Made by a program: the position numbers and the translations under genes
Part shown: positions 13,401 through 26,100 of the stretch, one piece after another
Position numbering within the stretch: position 1 is the first letter of the stretch
How the letters are laid out: each line of letters opens with the position of its first letter
The notes under the pieces: generated by a model
The model's input: the letters and a program-made list of their open reading frames with translations, nothing else
Told to the model about the DNA's origin: nothing
The model's database searches: none
NCBI GenBank assembly: GCA_023053685.1
Contig: JALIGW010000028.1
Coordinates: 6,236,501-6,300,500, forward strand
DNA from: Diadophis punctatus similis
Taxonomy: Eukaryota; Chordata; Lepidosauria; Squamata; Dipsadidae
DNA: 64,000 nt
Direction of reading: 5' to 3'

Positions 13401-15340
13401 GAGTTCAGTACTGTTTCAGATACTAAAAAAAATGGTACTGTCACTCTGAAACCCAAAGCAACATTAAGTCATTATTATTTTGTGTGTGTGTGTGTGTGTA
13501 TGAAATATAAAATTTAATAACTAGAATGACATTTGTTAACAAGAGCTGCCAGAATACCTGGAAAAAAATATATCCTCATATCTTGAAAAGCAGATGAAGC
13601 TTCTCAGACCATGAAGATAAACAGTGGCTTGGATCCAAATTTAGTCATTTAAAAAAAGAATTGCTAAAATACAGGCCTCTTTCCCAGGTTCCATCACAAT
13701 TAATAGCTCTACTCTAAGGAGGGTCAAGTTGGGATCCAACCCACTGTTGCCTGTGAAAGTCTGCAAAACAAAAGTAGCACTTAAAAATCAGTTGTAGTTG
13801 GAAAGGTTGGCAAATGTTTTTCCTTTCAGGGTATGAAATAGCTGAAAAGTAAGACCGTCATTGAATCTTAGATGGAAAATGGACATTTGAATATGTAAAG
13901 GACATGTCTGCATTTTTAAGATATAGATCTCATTTGTTGTTTTAAACTATTAACATATTAAGATGACATGTAATATGATTCTACACCGGCTTACTCAGAA
14001 GCAAGACCTTTTACTTACTGTTGAATTACTTTCAAGTGTACATAGAGTTGAACCTTTGGTTTATTAACTTCAGATTTTACCCTCCACTGAAAAATACATT
14101 TCTTAATAAATCTCTAACTAATAGTTAAGCATTATATGGTTGTCATTAGAACCAATTATCCCTTTTCCTATTTTACATTAGAATAACTCAGGGTGAAATA
14201 TGCCACTGATGGATAGGTTGCACCTGAAGTTCTGTTTTTACATGTTGCTGGCTCCAATGTGAAACTAACCCCAATAGAACTGAACACGTATTGCCAGATG
14301 TTTAAAATATGATATAATGTAATGAACCACAAGACCATCTGCTTTCAGTACACAAAACCAAGCAGGGAAGGAGTAAAATAACACACAAATGTAAGCAACC
14401 TCACATTTTGTCATAAGCATTCTTACCCAGGGTATTAAAACTCGTGTCTTGAAACAAGGCTTAGAGAATTAGGCTCTCCAGATGTCACAGGACCAAGCTC
14501 CCAGCATTCCTCAGCATTGGTCATGTTAAAAACAGCTGTTCAGCAACATTTGGAAGGCCTCAAGCTACCCATATCTTAAAAGATACCTACTGATTGCAAG
14601 ATTGTAAACTTCGTGATTGGCCCTGTAAATTCCCAACATATCAGGAGAGAAGGTAGCCACAGAGAACTGCTTCAAATACTTCTCCTATCTGAAGTGAAAA
14701 GAAAGATGCTGCCTTCATCCCAATTACAGAAAAGTAGATGGAAATGAAACATTAATATTAAGGATAGGACAACCATCTCCTCATTTGCAGAATAATTCAG
14801 GAGCATAACACGAACTTACTTTTGTTCCCTATCCATCAACTCCAGCTTCCAAAGGATGCTTCCTTGAACCTTGTTTGTTTTTGGTCTCCAGCTCCAGATG
14901 TTCTATATATAAAAGAGCTATTTGCCTGCATTCAGGGAGGTGCAGTTGAACAACGCTACACTCACTCATCCATTGGGAAGATTATCAAATACTAGCAAGG
15001 ATATTGAAGTCCTACTCCAGTGGTCCCATGTCAGATCTCTGGGATATTGAAAGGGGGATATCTATCTGAAGGTTTGGCAGTGCTGCTGATACGCATTGTA
15101 GACCAGGTTCAGACAAATTTTTTGTGACCGGAGTCTACTTCTTTTTTAAGAAAGAACCCCCCCCCCCTGCAAGTATCTCAGGGCTTGGTGATGACATCAT
15201 GCATTATAGTTTTCAAGGGCTTTTTTTCAGGTGTTATTTTTTCCAAAAATAAAAAGTAGGGGGAAATGCCCTTGGTTTGCTGAGTTTACCTCCAAATTTT
15301 GGCAACATAATTGGGAGGGGATACTGGGGGGAAGGGGATG
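13400..15340. other. Gene-less stretch; short TG repeat and one possible MITE relic
   Basis: A TG run sits at about 13480-13500. At about 14475-14560 the text CCAGATGT...CTCCCAGCATTCC...ACATTTGGAAGGCC resembles a decayed palindromic MITE. Nothing else is recognised. Confidence 0.4.
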
Positions 15341-15344
15341 CGGT

Positions 15345-15955
15345 GGGACGCAGTGGCTCAGTGGCTAAGACGCTGAGCTTGTCAATCAGAAGATCGGCAG
15401 TTCAGCGGTCCGAATCCCTAGCACCACGTAACGAGGTGAGCTCCCGTTACTTGTCGCAAGAGCCGAGGCGGTGCAGTGGTTAAAGTGCAGCACTGCAGGC
15501 TACTTCAGCTGACTGCTAGTTTAGCAATTCAGCTGTTCAAATCTCACCGGCTCAAGGTTGACTCAGCCTTCCATCCTTCTGAGGTCGGTAAAATGAGGAC
15601 CCAGATTGTTGGGGGCAATATGCTGACGTCTGTAAACTGCTTAGAGAGGGCTGTAAAGCACTATGAAGCGGTATATAAGTAAGTGCTATTGCTATTACTT
15701 GTCCCACCTTCTGCCAACCTAGCAGTTTGAAAGCCCGTAAAAAATGCAAGTAGAAAAATAGGGACCACTTTGGTGGAGGGAAGGTAACAGCGCTCCGTGC
15801 TCCTTCGGCGTTGAGTCATGCCGGCCACATGTCCACGGAGACATCTTTGGACAGCGCTGGCTCTTTGGCTTAGGAACGGAGATGAGCACCGCCACTAGAG
15901 CCAGAAACGACTAGCACACATATGCGGGAGAACCTTTATCTTACCTTTACCTTAC
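15345..15955 (+). mobile_element. tRNA-derived SINE, Sauria-like, interrupted by a second SINE
   Basis: The head GCAGTGGCTCAGTGGCTAAG has A- and B-box-like motifs (CGGTCCGAATCCC near 15407-15419). The body runs on after the inserted SINE and finishes in ACCTTTATCTTACCTTTACC, a tail like the 3' end of BovB/Sauria SINEs. The insertion divides it at 15455/15695. Confidence 0.75.
15456..15694 (+). mobile_element. tRNA-derived SINE with L2-like tail, nested
   Basis: It starts with GCCGAGGCGGTGCAGTGGTT and has the B-box-like GTTCAAATCTC. Its tail contains TGAAGCGGTATATAAGT and CTATTGCTATT, like the L2/MIR 3' end. It is flanked by an exact 9-bp duplication TTACTTGTC (15447-15455 and 15695-15703) inside the host SINE. 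Confidence 0.85.
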
Positions 15956-15959
15956 TGGG

Positions 15960-17520
15960 GGTGGGAATAGGGCTGGGTTGGTGTCTGTGCAGTTAGACTT
16001 TTGTTGTTCTTAATCAGTATAAAGAAACTTCCCTTGTGCCACATTGCAGCTAGGCAATTTGAGACGACGGCGCAGTTATAGCAACAATACGTGTGGTGTT
16101 TGTAATGACTCCTTTAATTTATCACAGCCAGTTAAATCTACTAATTGTTTTCAATTCTGTTTATAGCCCGTGGGTAATTTATATGAAGCACTGAAATAAA
16201 TGCATGTCCCATGTCATGGCTCTCTTTGACTTTAGAAAAGCCTCTCCCGTCTTTGCATTCTGCAAGGCACATCTGATTCTACTTTTTATGTGATTAATGC
16301 CTTTCCCAGGCTTTTCTATAGGATGGGATTGTCAGTTTGTGGCCAATCTCAGTTACAGCTCCTGTTGTATATGTCCTTATTTTGTACCAAACAGTGATTG
16401 GAGTTAATTAATTCAAGCTCACTGTTACATGACAACAGTATCCCTGCATATCTGGGGTTTGGTCACAATGCCAGCAGGCCACAATTTTAATCCCTCAAAG
16501 AACAAAATAAAACCCAAGACCAATGTGTTGAAAGCAAAGTCACAGATACGGGTTTTCTATGGGAATGTTAGATCGCCCTCTTTGGCTGATTATAACCAAA
16601 GCTTGCAAGTAGGTGAAGAGATTAGTAAAGTCTTCAAAAATGAAAATTCCAGCCTTTGGGAACACTGACAAGAACTTGCTGCCAACAGGCTGCTTAAGTT
16701 GGCAGAACAAGACAAGCAGATTTGGTACAATAGGAGAACACAATGCCATGGAATAAAGGAAAATCCACACAATTCAAAGAAAACAGCAGCTACATATATA
16801 GACACAGAAGTTGCACAACAAAAGCCCAATGCAGGACAATCAGCCAGTGTCCCCAGGGTCTTTATCCTCGGGGTCTTTATCTGAAGACCATTCCTCTATT
16901 CTCTCCCCACCTTGGCCTGGCTTTTTGGCAGCTGGAAGTCACCTCAGGCAGTACAGTTTGTTATGATTGCTGTCTCAGTTTCCAAGAACTGCAGCAAAAG
17001 CACTATTACTGGAGAGAATGCAGCCAAGGAAAGTTTGATTTAAAAAGGATTAACAAAGAACCGGCTGAATTGAGGAGAAAGAGATAGTAAAAAGAAAACT
17101 CCTTTCTCGGTGGAAGCTTTTGCTGTAAAATTGCTCTGCCTCATTTGCAACATTTTACTGAGGTAGTAGTGCTTCAGATAATGTTGCAGGTTATTTGGAA
17201 CTCTCCCATGGTCTTTCTACCATGGTTAAAACTTTCTTTCGGTTGCTAAAGAGCCACTAAAGAGAAAAGACAACTGTAAACTAGTGGCACAAAGCAACCT
17301 CCACCCCAAGCCAAGGACTCTTGCTTCCTTTGAATTAAATGATCATGAGAGAAGAGCCCCCTCCCTAATTAGGGGCTTCCTAATTGATGAAATTTAGAAT
17401 ATGGACGTGTTCTTTTAGAAAAAGTTTAGATGTCTTAAGCCAGCCCTGATTTTATCTATCTATCCATTCAAAAATTAGAGTTCCAAAAACTTGGGACTCA
17501 TAAGCAACATCAGTTTGTAT
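15960..17520. other. Gene-less stretch, nothing recognised
   Basis: Mostly unique-looking sequence. The open frames at 16.4-17.1 kb are short, overlap one another and match no domain I know. Confidence 0.5.
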
Positions 17521-18075
17521 CTTCTATAGATATAAAAGCCAAATACCACTCACTCATCACGAAATCTCCAAAACTGTAAAGCCTACAAACTTGAAACTTG
17601 GCACCTATGTTCCTCTTGGCTTCTAGATGCTCGCTAAGAAAGGATTTTTCGAAGTGACCATCAGATCATTAGTATTATACAGTATTATATTAACACACTC
17701 TGATGCTAAGGAGTTAGATGTTCTACTCCCCATCCCCACCTGAAAAGAACTCTGTTCCAACTGCCAGTTGCCTTACATTAACACACTTACATTAACACGC
17801 CCTTCGCTAAACCGGGTGTGTGCGTGGCCAGTGCGTGACTCATCTGGCCTGTGGGCTGGGAGTTTAGACATTCTACTCCCCCTCCCCACCTGAAAAGAAC
17901 TCTGTTCCAACTGCCAGTTGCCTTATATTAACACACTGTGATGCTAAGGAATTACACATTGGTGTCAATGTATCAAGCCCAATTGTAACTACTCATTAAT
18001 TTTCAAGCTTTAACTGTCAATTTATCAAGTCCGATCACATAGTTTCGTAGCGAACCACGGGTATTCAACTACTAG
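17521..18075 (+). mobile_element. Non-autonomous Helitron-like element
   Basis: The left end reads TTCTATAGATATAAAAGCC and then CACTCACTCATCACGAAATC. The right end reads CGAACCACGGGTATTCAACT and stops in CTAG followed by T. There are no terminal inverted repeats and no target duplication, as expected for Helitrons (TC...CTRR). A segment of about 60 bp with CTGAAAAGAACTCTGTTCC occurs twice (about 17710-17775 and 17869-17933). Confidence 0.55.
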
Positions 18076-19180
18076 TTATTAATAAGATTCACAGAATTCA
18101 TTGAGAAGCATCTAATTAAATCAAGGTGGTAGTCCAGTTAGAATACACGAGATAAGGACACCAAATGGTCACAAGAAGCCAGAGGAGGTAAGTAAAAATT
18201 ACATGCTAATTTTCTATTACTAGATATTAAGCAAGTTGTTCTGGTTCTACACGATATGAAAAATCTAAAATTCAAATAGGCTTCCCAAGTCCTCATCCAG
18301 AAATAGAACACATTAATTATGTCTGGTGGGATGAAGCTATTATGCCTTATAACCAGTTCAGCCCCGTTACAGGTTCTGTTCTTAATTATACACTTAAACA
18401 GATACACATTTATTATTATAACTTTTTAGTATAAACAGACAGTAATTGTTGGTAATAGTGGGGAGGAGGGAACCAATGTTCAACAATAATAATTCTGATG
18501 TATTAGGTTAAAGAAGACACAATGTAAAACTCTTAAAGGTCCCAATTGGGATTTCTAGCCTTCACACAAAAAGAATTCTATAGAAGGCAACATGCATGTG
18601 CTAACATGCCCTACTTCTCCATCCCATAGTTACTACTTAGTCCACTGCAGAGAATAATACAATAAAGCTTTGTGCTTCAGATTTCTGCCCTGTGTCCAAA
18701 CTGATGATGGGTAAGTAGGTCATGTGTCAAACAAGGCAATCTAATGCATCTGCTCTCACGGCAGAAGGGCTAAAAACTCCTTATACTGATCAGGAGGAGG
18801 AGAAGCATCTAAAGAGGTTATCAAAAATGAAACTGGCCCATTAAAAAAAAGTTCAAGGAAACAATCTTCCACCTTTATATGCCACGATGCAGTAATGGTC
18901 AGCAACGTTATGTGTCTGAGTCAATTAAAGGAAGGTGTAGCATAGGAACATATTGATATGGTTGGGATTGCAGACTTGACTCAGAGACTCTGATTCTTGG
19001 AGCCATTCAATTTAAGTCACCCTTCCTCAATCTAGTGCCCTCTTGCTGGTTGAGAATTAGTGAACTAAATCTTCAGCATACCTAAATGATACTTGACTTG
19101 GGGGATACCTGTCCCAGGTGATCCATTTTCACATCTGCAAATTATAAGCTCTCAGGGAGTTGGATTTGGGACAGATAAAT

Positions 19181-19668
19181 TACCGTATTTTTTGGAGTAT
19201 AAGACTTTTCCCTCCCTAAAAGTGGCTGAAAATTTGGGTGCATCTTATACTCTGAATGTAGCTTTTTCGGAGTTTTTTTCCAGCCCTAACTAGGTGCTAA
19301 CGATCTTCCCAGCTCTTACCTTGCAGGCTCTTTCATTGTTACTCTCTCCGAAGAAGGTTTTTCCAGCCCTAAGTCTTTGCAGGGTTTTTTTCATTGCTCT
19401 ACTTGCTCCGAAAAAGTTTTCTAGCCCTAACCAGGTGCTAACTATCTTCCCAAGCTCTTACTGGCTTGCAGGCTCTTTCATTGTTACTCTCTCCGAAGAA
19501 GGTTTTTTTAAGTCCTAACCAGGGGATAAAATAATGTGCTGAAGCTGACCAGACTAAGGACGCTAGCCAGATAAATACCTGGTAGGCAGATTCCCCCCCT
19601 ATTTTCCTCCCCAAAAACTAAGGTGCGTCTTATACTCCGGTGAGTCTTATACTCCGAAAAATACGGTA
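19181..19668. mobile_element. Family C TIR element (TACCGTATTTTT)
   Basis: The terminal inverted repeats are TACCGTATTTTTTGGAGTAT and its partner ACTCCGAAAAATACGGTA. The interior holds tandem units (CCCTAACTAGGTGCTAAC...). TA at both tips suggests a Tc1/mariner-type insertion; the superfamily is an inference. Confidence 0.75.
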
Positions 19669-21204
19669 CTTTCAAGAGGATGAAAATAGGAGTCTGGATC
19701 CAGCAGGACCTCCCTAAGCAGAGTTCTATTAGGGAGTTCTGGTTCACATCACCTTCTTCACTGTCCTAGAGCCCCACAATTTTCCAGAAGAGATTTTTTA
19801 GAGGAATCAGAAATCACCTATTCATTCTACCAGCAGGAATTAGACCATTAGACCAGAACCTACTATAGAAGAAATCCGTTCTTTTTGTAGAGATCAAAAG
19901 TTGGATTCAGTCCAAGATTCTGAGCAGCAAGTTTTCAACTCACTACAGAAATGCTGAAAAATAGCCTACCGTTCCATAATTAGGCCAGATGGAGCAAAGA
20001 CACTCTTAGTGAGGGCACAGTGGCAAAGCTGGAAGTAAATCTAGCACAGAGACGCAAATGTCTGAGACTAAGCTGCTTGCTAAACTCTAAAATCCCTCTC
20101 TGAAAATATCAAATTAAAAATGTAAGTATTAGAAACTTTGGAATAGAACTTTGTCTGAACTATTTGTTCCTTCACACTGGGAAATATTTAAACGATACGG
20201 ATGCTGTTAATTCATGTTGTTTTTTATTTTCTTAAAATCAATATATAAAAAAGGCCATAATGTTAAGAGATGCTCTCATTACAGCTATTTGGGGAAGAAG
20301 TACTAAACACACAATCACCCAACTGCATTCCTGTTGTTAGTCCATTTTCTTAGTCCTCAAAATACAACGAAGCACAAACTAACCATATTGGCTAGATCTG
20401 CACAACATGCTAAAGCCATGAGGGCGAAACCGCAAATGCACTTAACATTAATCAAGCTGTGTGGCCGCTGACTCTAAATCTTAATCTAGAGTAGGAATAC
20501 TGCCTCTTAAGATAGTGGGGAAGTATTGCTATCCAGTTCAGAATAGCAAATGTCTTCAGGAGACCGTTTTGGAAGGAATGTCTCTTGCAAAAATATAGCC
20601 AAATATTTGCATAACCAGCCTTCTAATTCATCTTGGGTCTCACCTGCCCTGAGACTGAAAGGTCTGGAAGCCTGAAACCAGAGCGCAAAGCCCCTTTCAA
20701 AATCTTTTGGATTGATGCCCCTCTCCCTATGGCCAGGCAATAAAAAGCATTCCTCTTCTTTCCTGCAATGTATCTGATTTTCTTGTTTTCCCAATAAAAA
20801 CTTTACTTCCGTTTTTTTTTTTCTAAATGGCAAAAGAAAAATACGTAATATGGGGCATTCAGTCGTTTGTGGCTCCATCTCTGATACTGAATATGATCAT
20901 AATGAGAGTTTAATGTAAAATTAAGGCACTTTTCTCTGCTAAGTTAAACGAATGCTATTGGATGTTTAGACTTAGAAAAGAGAGAAACCCAGGTAGCTGA
21001 ATGAGTTCTTCTGCAATTTTAGCGGCTTGCGCCAGCTGGATCCACCCAATAAAAGGATTTTCCTTTCCTTGTCCTGCCCAATGATTCCAATGGGAAGGAA
21101 AAGGATGGTACAACCTCCAGGCGGCCATGATCCTACCCACTTTAGAGGCAAGTTGGCATATGAGGACAGTGGAAAACAGGGTCTCTACTAGCAAGCCCCC
21201 CACC

Positions 21205-21353
21205 CAGTGGTGGTTTATAAATTATTTTGCCACCAGTTCGTGCGCGCACGACGCTTCTGCGCATGCGCAGAAGCGTCCCAGGCAGGTGGGTGGAGCCTCC
21301 CTCCACCAGCGCTACCGGTTCAAAGAACCGTACGAACTGGGATAAACCCACTG
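21205..21353 (+). mobile_element. Short family A element
   Basis: The ends are CAGTGGTGGTTTAT and ATAAACCCACTG. The core is CTTCTGCGCATGCGCAGAAG, an exact palindrome containing an NRF1-like site. It is a shorter relative of the other family A copies. Confidence 0.65.
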
Positions 21354-21731
21354 CTGCCCCCACCCCCATCCTGACCTTCACAGTACCAACTGCAGAGAGT
21401 TTGTAGCTTTAGGGAAGGTCCTTGAGAGGCTGGATTTCTCTCTCCAAGGACAAACCTTTTTTTCTCTCCTTAGGGAAGGAAAGCTAAGAAATCCTATTGG
21501 TTGGGTAATGGCTTATTTTATTACTATAAGGATTACAGCTTTAGAGTAGTAAAGAAAGTTACATTTGATAAGAGAGTACTGCATTTTTCTGACTTGAGTT
21601 AAAAGACAGGAGGGAAGCCTATATGTTCCTGAGCGTAATGATTGGGTGTTATTATTCAAGATTCACTCCTTGTTTATACCAGTATCTCCAGTATTTAAAA
21701 TGTTAGGATTCAGTTGTACATATTCTATATC

Positions 21732-21865
21732 CAGGGATCTTCAAACTTGGCAATTTTAAGACTTGTGGACTTTAATTTCCAGAATTCTCCAGCCAGCTTC
21801 GCTGGCTGGAGAATTCTGGAAATTAAAGTCCACAAGTCTTAAAGTTGCCAAGTTTGAAGACCTCT
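21732..21865. mobile_element. Family B palindromic hAT MITE
   Basis: Arms with CTTAAGACTTGTGGAC-type sequence meet at CAGCCAGCTTCGCTGGCTG. The ends are CAGGGATCTTC and GAAGACCTCTG. Confidence 0.85.
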
Positions 21866-22263
21866 GTTATATGCTGTTTCACAGTTGCTTGTTAACAAAG
21901 TTTCTTCGAAGTTTACTTATCAGGAATCTGGTAGTTGCCCCAAACCTCGATCCTAGAATATCACCAACAGTCCATCACCAACTCTTCCAAAGCTTCCTTA
22001 CATTAGCTCCTCCTTGCACCTTGATTATAAGTCAGACAATTTGGGAAAGTCTTTCTTCAACAGTGTTGGACCAAAAGCTCCCCACTACAGAAGACAAGGG
22101 AGTCAGAAGGTGAGTCCATTGAAAACAAGTCTTTTGTACAACAAGAAGCACCCTTGGGTCCACAGGAAACTCACATCTGTCCAGTGGCACAGGCATTGGG
22201 TAACCTGGGTTTGTTCGGTGCTCCCAGCAGACTGGATGGAACCTGGAAGAGGCAGGGCAGGTC

Positions 22264-22365
22264 TCACCTCTGACCCACACGTTGTCTGTTGGCTTCCACG
22301 TTCAAGGCCAAGTTATGGAGGAAGAGAAGGATCTGCCACCAGACCTGATTTCTGTTCTGCTGGTG
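22264..22365 (-). CDS. BMF: BMF last coding exon
   Basis: A pure polypyrimidine tract and acceptor (TTTTTTTTTACAG) precede the exon start at 22365. The 33 codons read [20 protein letters not shown], then [13 protein letters not shown] and TGA at 22266-22264. This is the hydrophobic C-terminus typical of BMF. The exon is 19.6 kb from the BH3 exon and is too short to be found from open-frame length alone. The phase-0 join to the BH3 exon gives the expected family sequence. Confidence 0.95.
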   Translation of the reverse strand, partial: HQQNRNQVWWQILLFLHNLALNVEANRQRVGQR

Positions 22366-23145
22366 CTGTAAAAAAAAAGTGGGGGTGGGGGTGGGGAAAG
22401 GGGGTCTCAACAAGATTACTCATGTAAAATGTTAAAGCCACCATTCAAAAGCTTAACCCAGTGTTTCCCAACCTTGGCAACTTGAAGATGTCTGGACTTC
22501 AACTCCCAGAATTCCCCAGCCAGCATTCGCTGGCTGGGGAATTCTGGGAGTTGAAGTCCAGACATCTTCAAGTTGCCAAGGTTGGGAAACACTGGCTTAA
22601 CCTGTCCCAATAAAAAACTAAGTTATAATTTTTAAGAACAGGCACATTTTAATCCAGCAATACTACGCATATAAATGAAAAAAACGCACTGGCCCCATAG
22701 GGGTATGTGTGTGTGTGTGACTAGTAGTAGTTTCTCCAGGAATAATTGTTGCTCCAATATTATGAAAGAAAGAAGCAGACCCTTTATGTATTGTGCACAA
22801 AAGGATTAACCCCTCCTCCCTTTTTTCTTTTTCTTTTTTTTTTTGCAGGATTCTGAAGAGTTTAGCCAAGTGCTGTTTTTAATCAGATTGGCTTCTGAGT
22901 GTCTCATAGCCCAGCTGCAAGAACAAACAACTTCTCCCCCCCTTTTTTTTTTCCTAAAGGAGAGTGCCCCCCTCTTCCAGCAAACACAGGAGATGGGGGG
23001 GAAGGGAGAGGGGGAGAAGAGAAGTGTAGCTGGTGATCCATCTGTAAGTGATTTGACACTGTGAAGGTCAAAGGGTTAATCTTCAATTTAAACCACACTG
23101 CTGAGACAGCAAAACTGATTTTATCCAGTACAAGAAAACACACTC

Positions 23146-23182
<37 letters not shown>

Positions 23183-26100
23183 CTCCCCCCCCCATCTTTG
23201 CTTCCCAACATCTCCAAGATAATACTGCCCTTTTTTAATAGCTCCTTTTGACAGTAAGCCATAAATAATCAGTCTTGGAGCCCTTTCCTACTGACTGGAG
23301 CCAATTAAACCTTAAGCAAGAACACACTTGAAAACAAAACCCAACCAAACACACACACACACACACACACACACTTTGGGGTTATTTCAGGTCCCCGTTA
23401 TCAAGCAACACATTTTAAAGTTCGACTGGGGGCGGGGAGGCTTCAAACTCTTAACTTTGCTACCTTGAGATAGGGGTAGCGAGAGCTTAGCTTTCATCAA
23501 GTGCCACAATCCAGGCTTTGTACGATGCATGCCTTTTTGTCGAAAGACAGAGGCATCATTGATATGACGAGCTAGATCTAGAGATCCAGCAAGCAGAGTC
23601 CCGGGCACATTATGTCAAAGAGGCAATTTTCTCCTACCTTCCCTTTAATGAGCCCCTCTCCCCACACACAAAAAAAATTGCTCCAGAAAATTGGCAGCCC
23701 TCCAGCAGAGCATGGAAAGTGGCCCAGGGAGCTGCTGGAGAGAGGAGAATCAAGGAATGGAGGTTTGAAGGCCACTTTGCCTTCATACATACAGCAAGAG
23801 TCCTGCTAGATTACAGTCTCCTCCACCAATGGATCTACTTGTGGAAGAAGAATTGAAGGCATGAATGTTGTGTCGTAAGACTACACTTTTCAGAAATGGG
23901 GTACGGGGCCTTGTGTTTTGGAATGCTGCAGGGATTTAGAGAAATGAACCTTTATAATAATCCTCTGGCAGTTCCAGAATTGTTTTGTCTTCATGAGCCA
24001 TGGAGTCTACCTCAACCAGAAGCCAGACCTCAGTCTTTTTTCATCCCATAGTGCCATCTTTCTTAATAATCTAATAGCAACTGATACCATCAACGTAACC
24101 CTCACAGCTCACAAACCATAGAAAACTAAAAATCTATACAGGTATTCCTCATTTTAGTGACCATAATTGGGACCAGACCAGTGGTGGGTTCCTACCGGTG
24201 CGGAGCACAGCTCCGCTAGGAGCCCGGCGATGACGTCATTTTTTGGCGCTTCTCTGCGTCCTGAGCTGTCGGGAAAAAGCCCTCCCACCCGCCCTTGTGT
24301 GAATACTGATCTTTATTCTTCCTCCGAAGCACAGCTGAGAAGATCCTCAGCTGTGTTTCGGCTTGTAATGTCGTCCTAAGCATACGCAGAAGTGAAATCG
24401 CACGGTGGGATGCAATTTCACTTCCGCGCATGCTCGCGATGCGCACCGGTAGCGAACGTAACCGGAACCCTCCCCTGGACCAGAGTCACCAGACGTTCTG
24501 TCATCAAGCTAAGTTGCTTTGCACTTGAGTCAGACTGAAAGGATTAGCCAGTGACATCACTGATTTCCTGGGGACATCCAGTCTGGGGTTCCTTTCATAT
24601 CCTTGGCAAGAGCTGGAATGAAGGACAAGAGCTCAACCTCTCCTCACTGCAGCTCTCAGGTGTCAAATACGGGCTTGCTAATCTCCTGCCCAGGGTTCCA
24701 ACCACTTGAGCCACCTAAAGTGCTCCAGCTAAGTGGCTGCTAAGTGGGAAATCACATGACAGAGCTTTTCTTTTCCCTACTCCCCCACCCTTTGGGATGC
24801 TCACTCCAGTGAAGGGAATTAATGTTTGTATTTACATTCATTGGAGAAAAAGGGGTTACAAGAGAGTAAGAAGGCACACAATGAGGAAAATTCATTGAGA
24901 GCAATGTGTTGGCACCCATAGTCCAAGACTGCTACTTACACAGCCTGGTGTATTCCTCACTGTCCGCCTGCTTATTCTCTTTAATCTCTTCCTCTCCAAT
25001 CTCTCTGCTCAGCAAGGCAGCTGAGGAGAATAAAACAAGCAAGTCAACAGTACGTTGAGTATGGATTATAATGATGATCATATGATTGAGGGACGCTGCT
25101 AAGCTCGCCAACGAGGTCATTAGTTGTAAAATTATTTTTTCAGCATTGTCATTAACTTCAAATGGTTCTTGAACAAAGCAGTAAGTGAAGTCTACCTGTT
25201 CAGAAAACTCCCAGCATCCCCAACTTCCGTACATCCCCACAAATCCACAAATAAACAAACAAAAAAATCTTTCTGGGCTTCAGACTTATACTTGTGAGAA
25301 AACCAGGCTGTCCCAGCTTTTGGAAGGCTAGGAGCCTGCCAGACGTCAGTGGGGTATTTAAAGGACAGAGACAGCTACTTAGAAACCATATTGCCTAGGT
25401 CCCACTAGATCAGGGGTCCCCAAACTTGGCAACTTTAAGACTTGTGGACTTCAACTCCCAGAATTCTCCAGCCAGCTGGCTGGAGAATTCTGGGAGTTGA
25501 AGTCCACAAGTCTTAAAGTTGCCAAGTTTGAAGACCTCTGGCACTAGATGGTAACATTTGAGGGAAGGGAATCTGAGAACATCCATCCTATCACATCTAG
25601 TGGAATGGGCGGATACTCTCAAGGAGGGGTGATCTCGCAGATAATCTGGCCCTGGACCATTTAGGTCTTTAAAGATGGTAACCAGCAACTTGAATAACAT
25701 CAGTAAAGAAAATGGAAGACAGAGCAGTTTTCCCCAGCAATAGGATAACATGGGTTAATTGTGAAGCACCCAGAACTATGTGGGCCACCACATTCTGCAA
25801 TAATTGTAATTTGTGTGGTCTTTTAAGAGCAGCCCTAGGTAGAGTGCGTTGCAGTAATGTAGCCAGGAAGGGACCAAAGTATGAGTGACTGTGAGCAAGG
25901 CCTCCCTGTCCAGGAATGGGCGCAATTGGTGCACAAGATGAAGCTGTGCAAAGACCCCCTGGGCCATAGCTTCCAGGTGCCCCTTGAGCAGGATCCCAAG
26001 TCTAGGAACATATCCAAATTGTGTACCAGCAAGAGTCAAAGATGATACTTCACCGGAACCAAGAGGATCAAAAAACCAGAACCACTCTGCCTTTCTAGGT

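Larger units (their letters stand above)
18100..22263 (-). other. BMF: Probable BMF 3' UTR and downstream flank (end unknown)
   Basis: The minus strand continues past the BMF stop into sequence with no acceptor-led coding exon that I can recognise. Much of 19.7-21.2 kb and 21.87-22.26 kb is non-repetitive. Mammalian BMF has a multi-kilobase 3' UTR. Several minus-strand AATAAA hexamers exist, for example at 21522-21517, but none can be chosen by eye. Three mobile elements are embedded (19181-19668, 21205-21353, 21732-21865). Confidence 0.4.
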
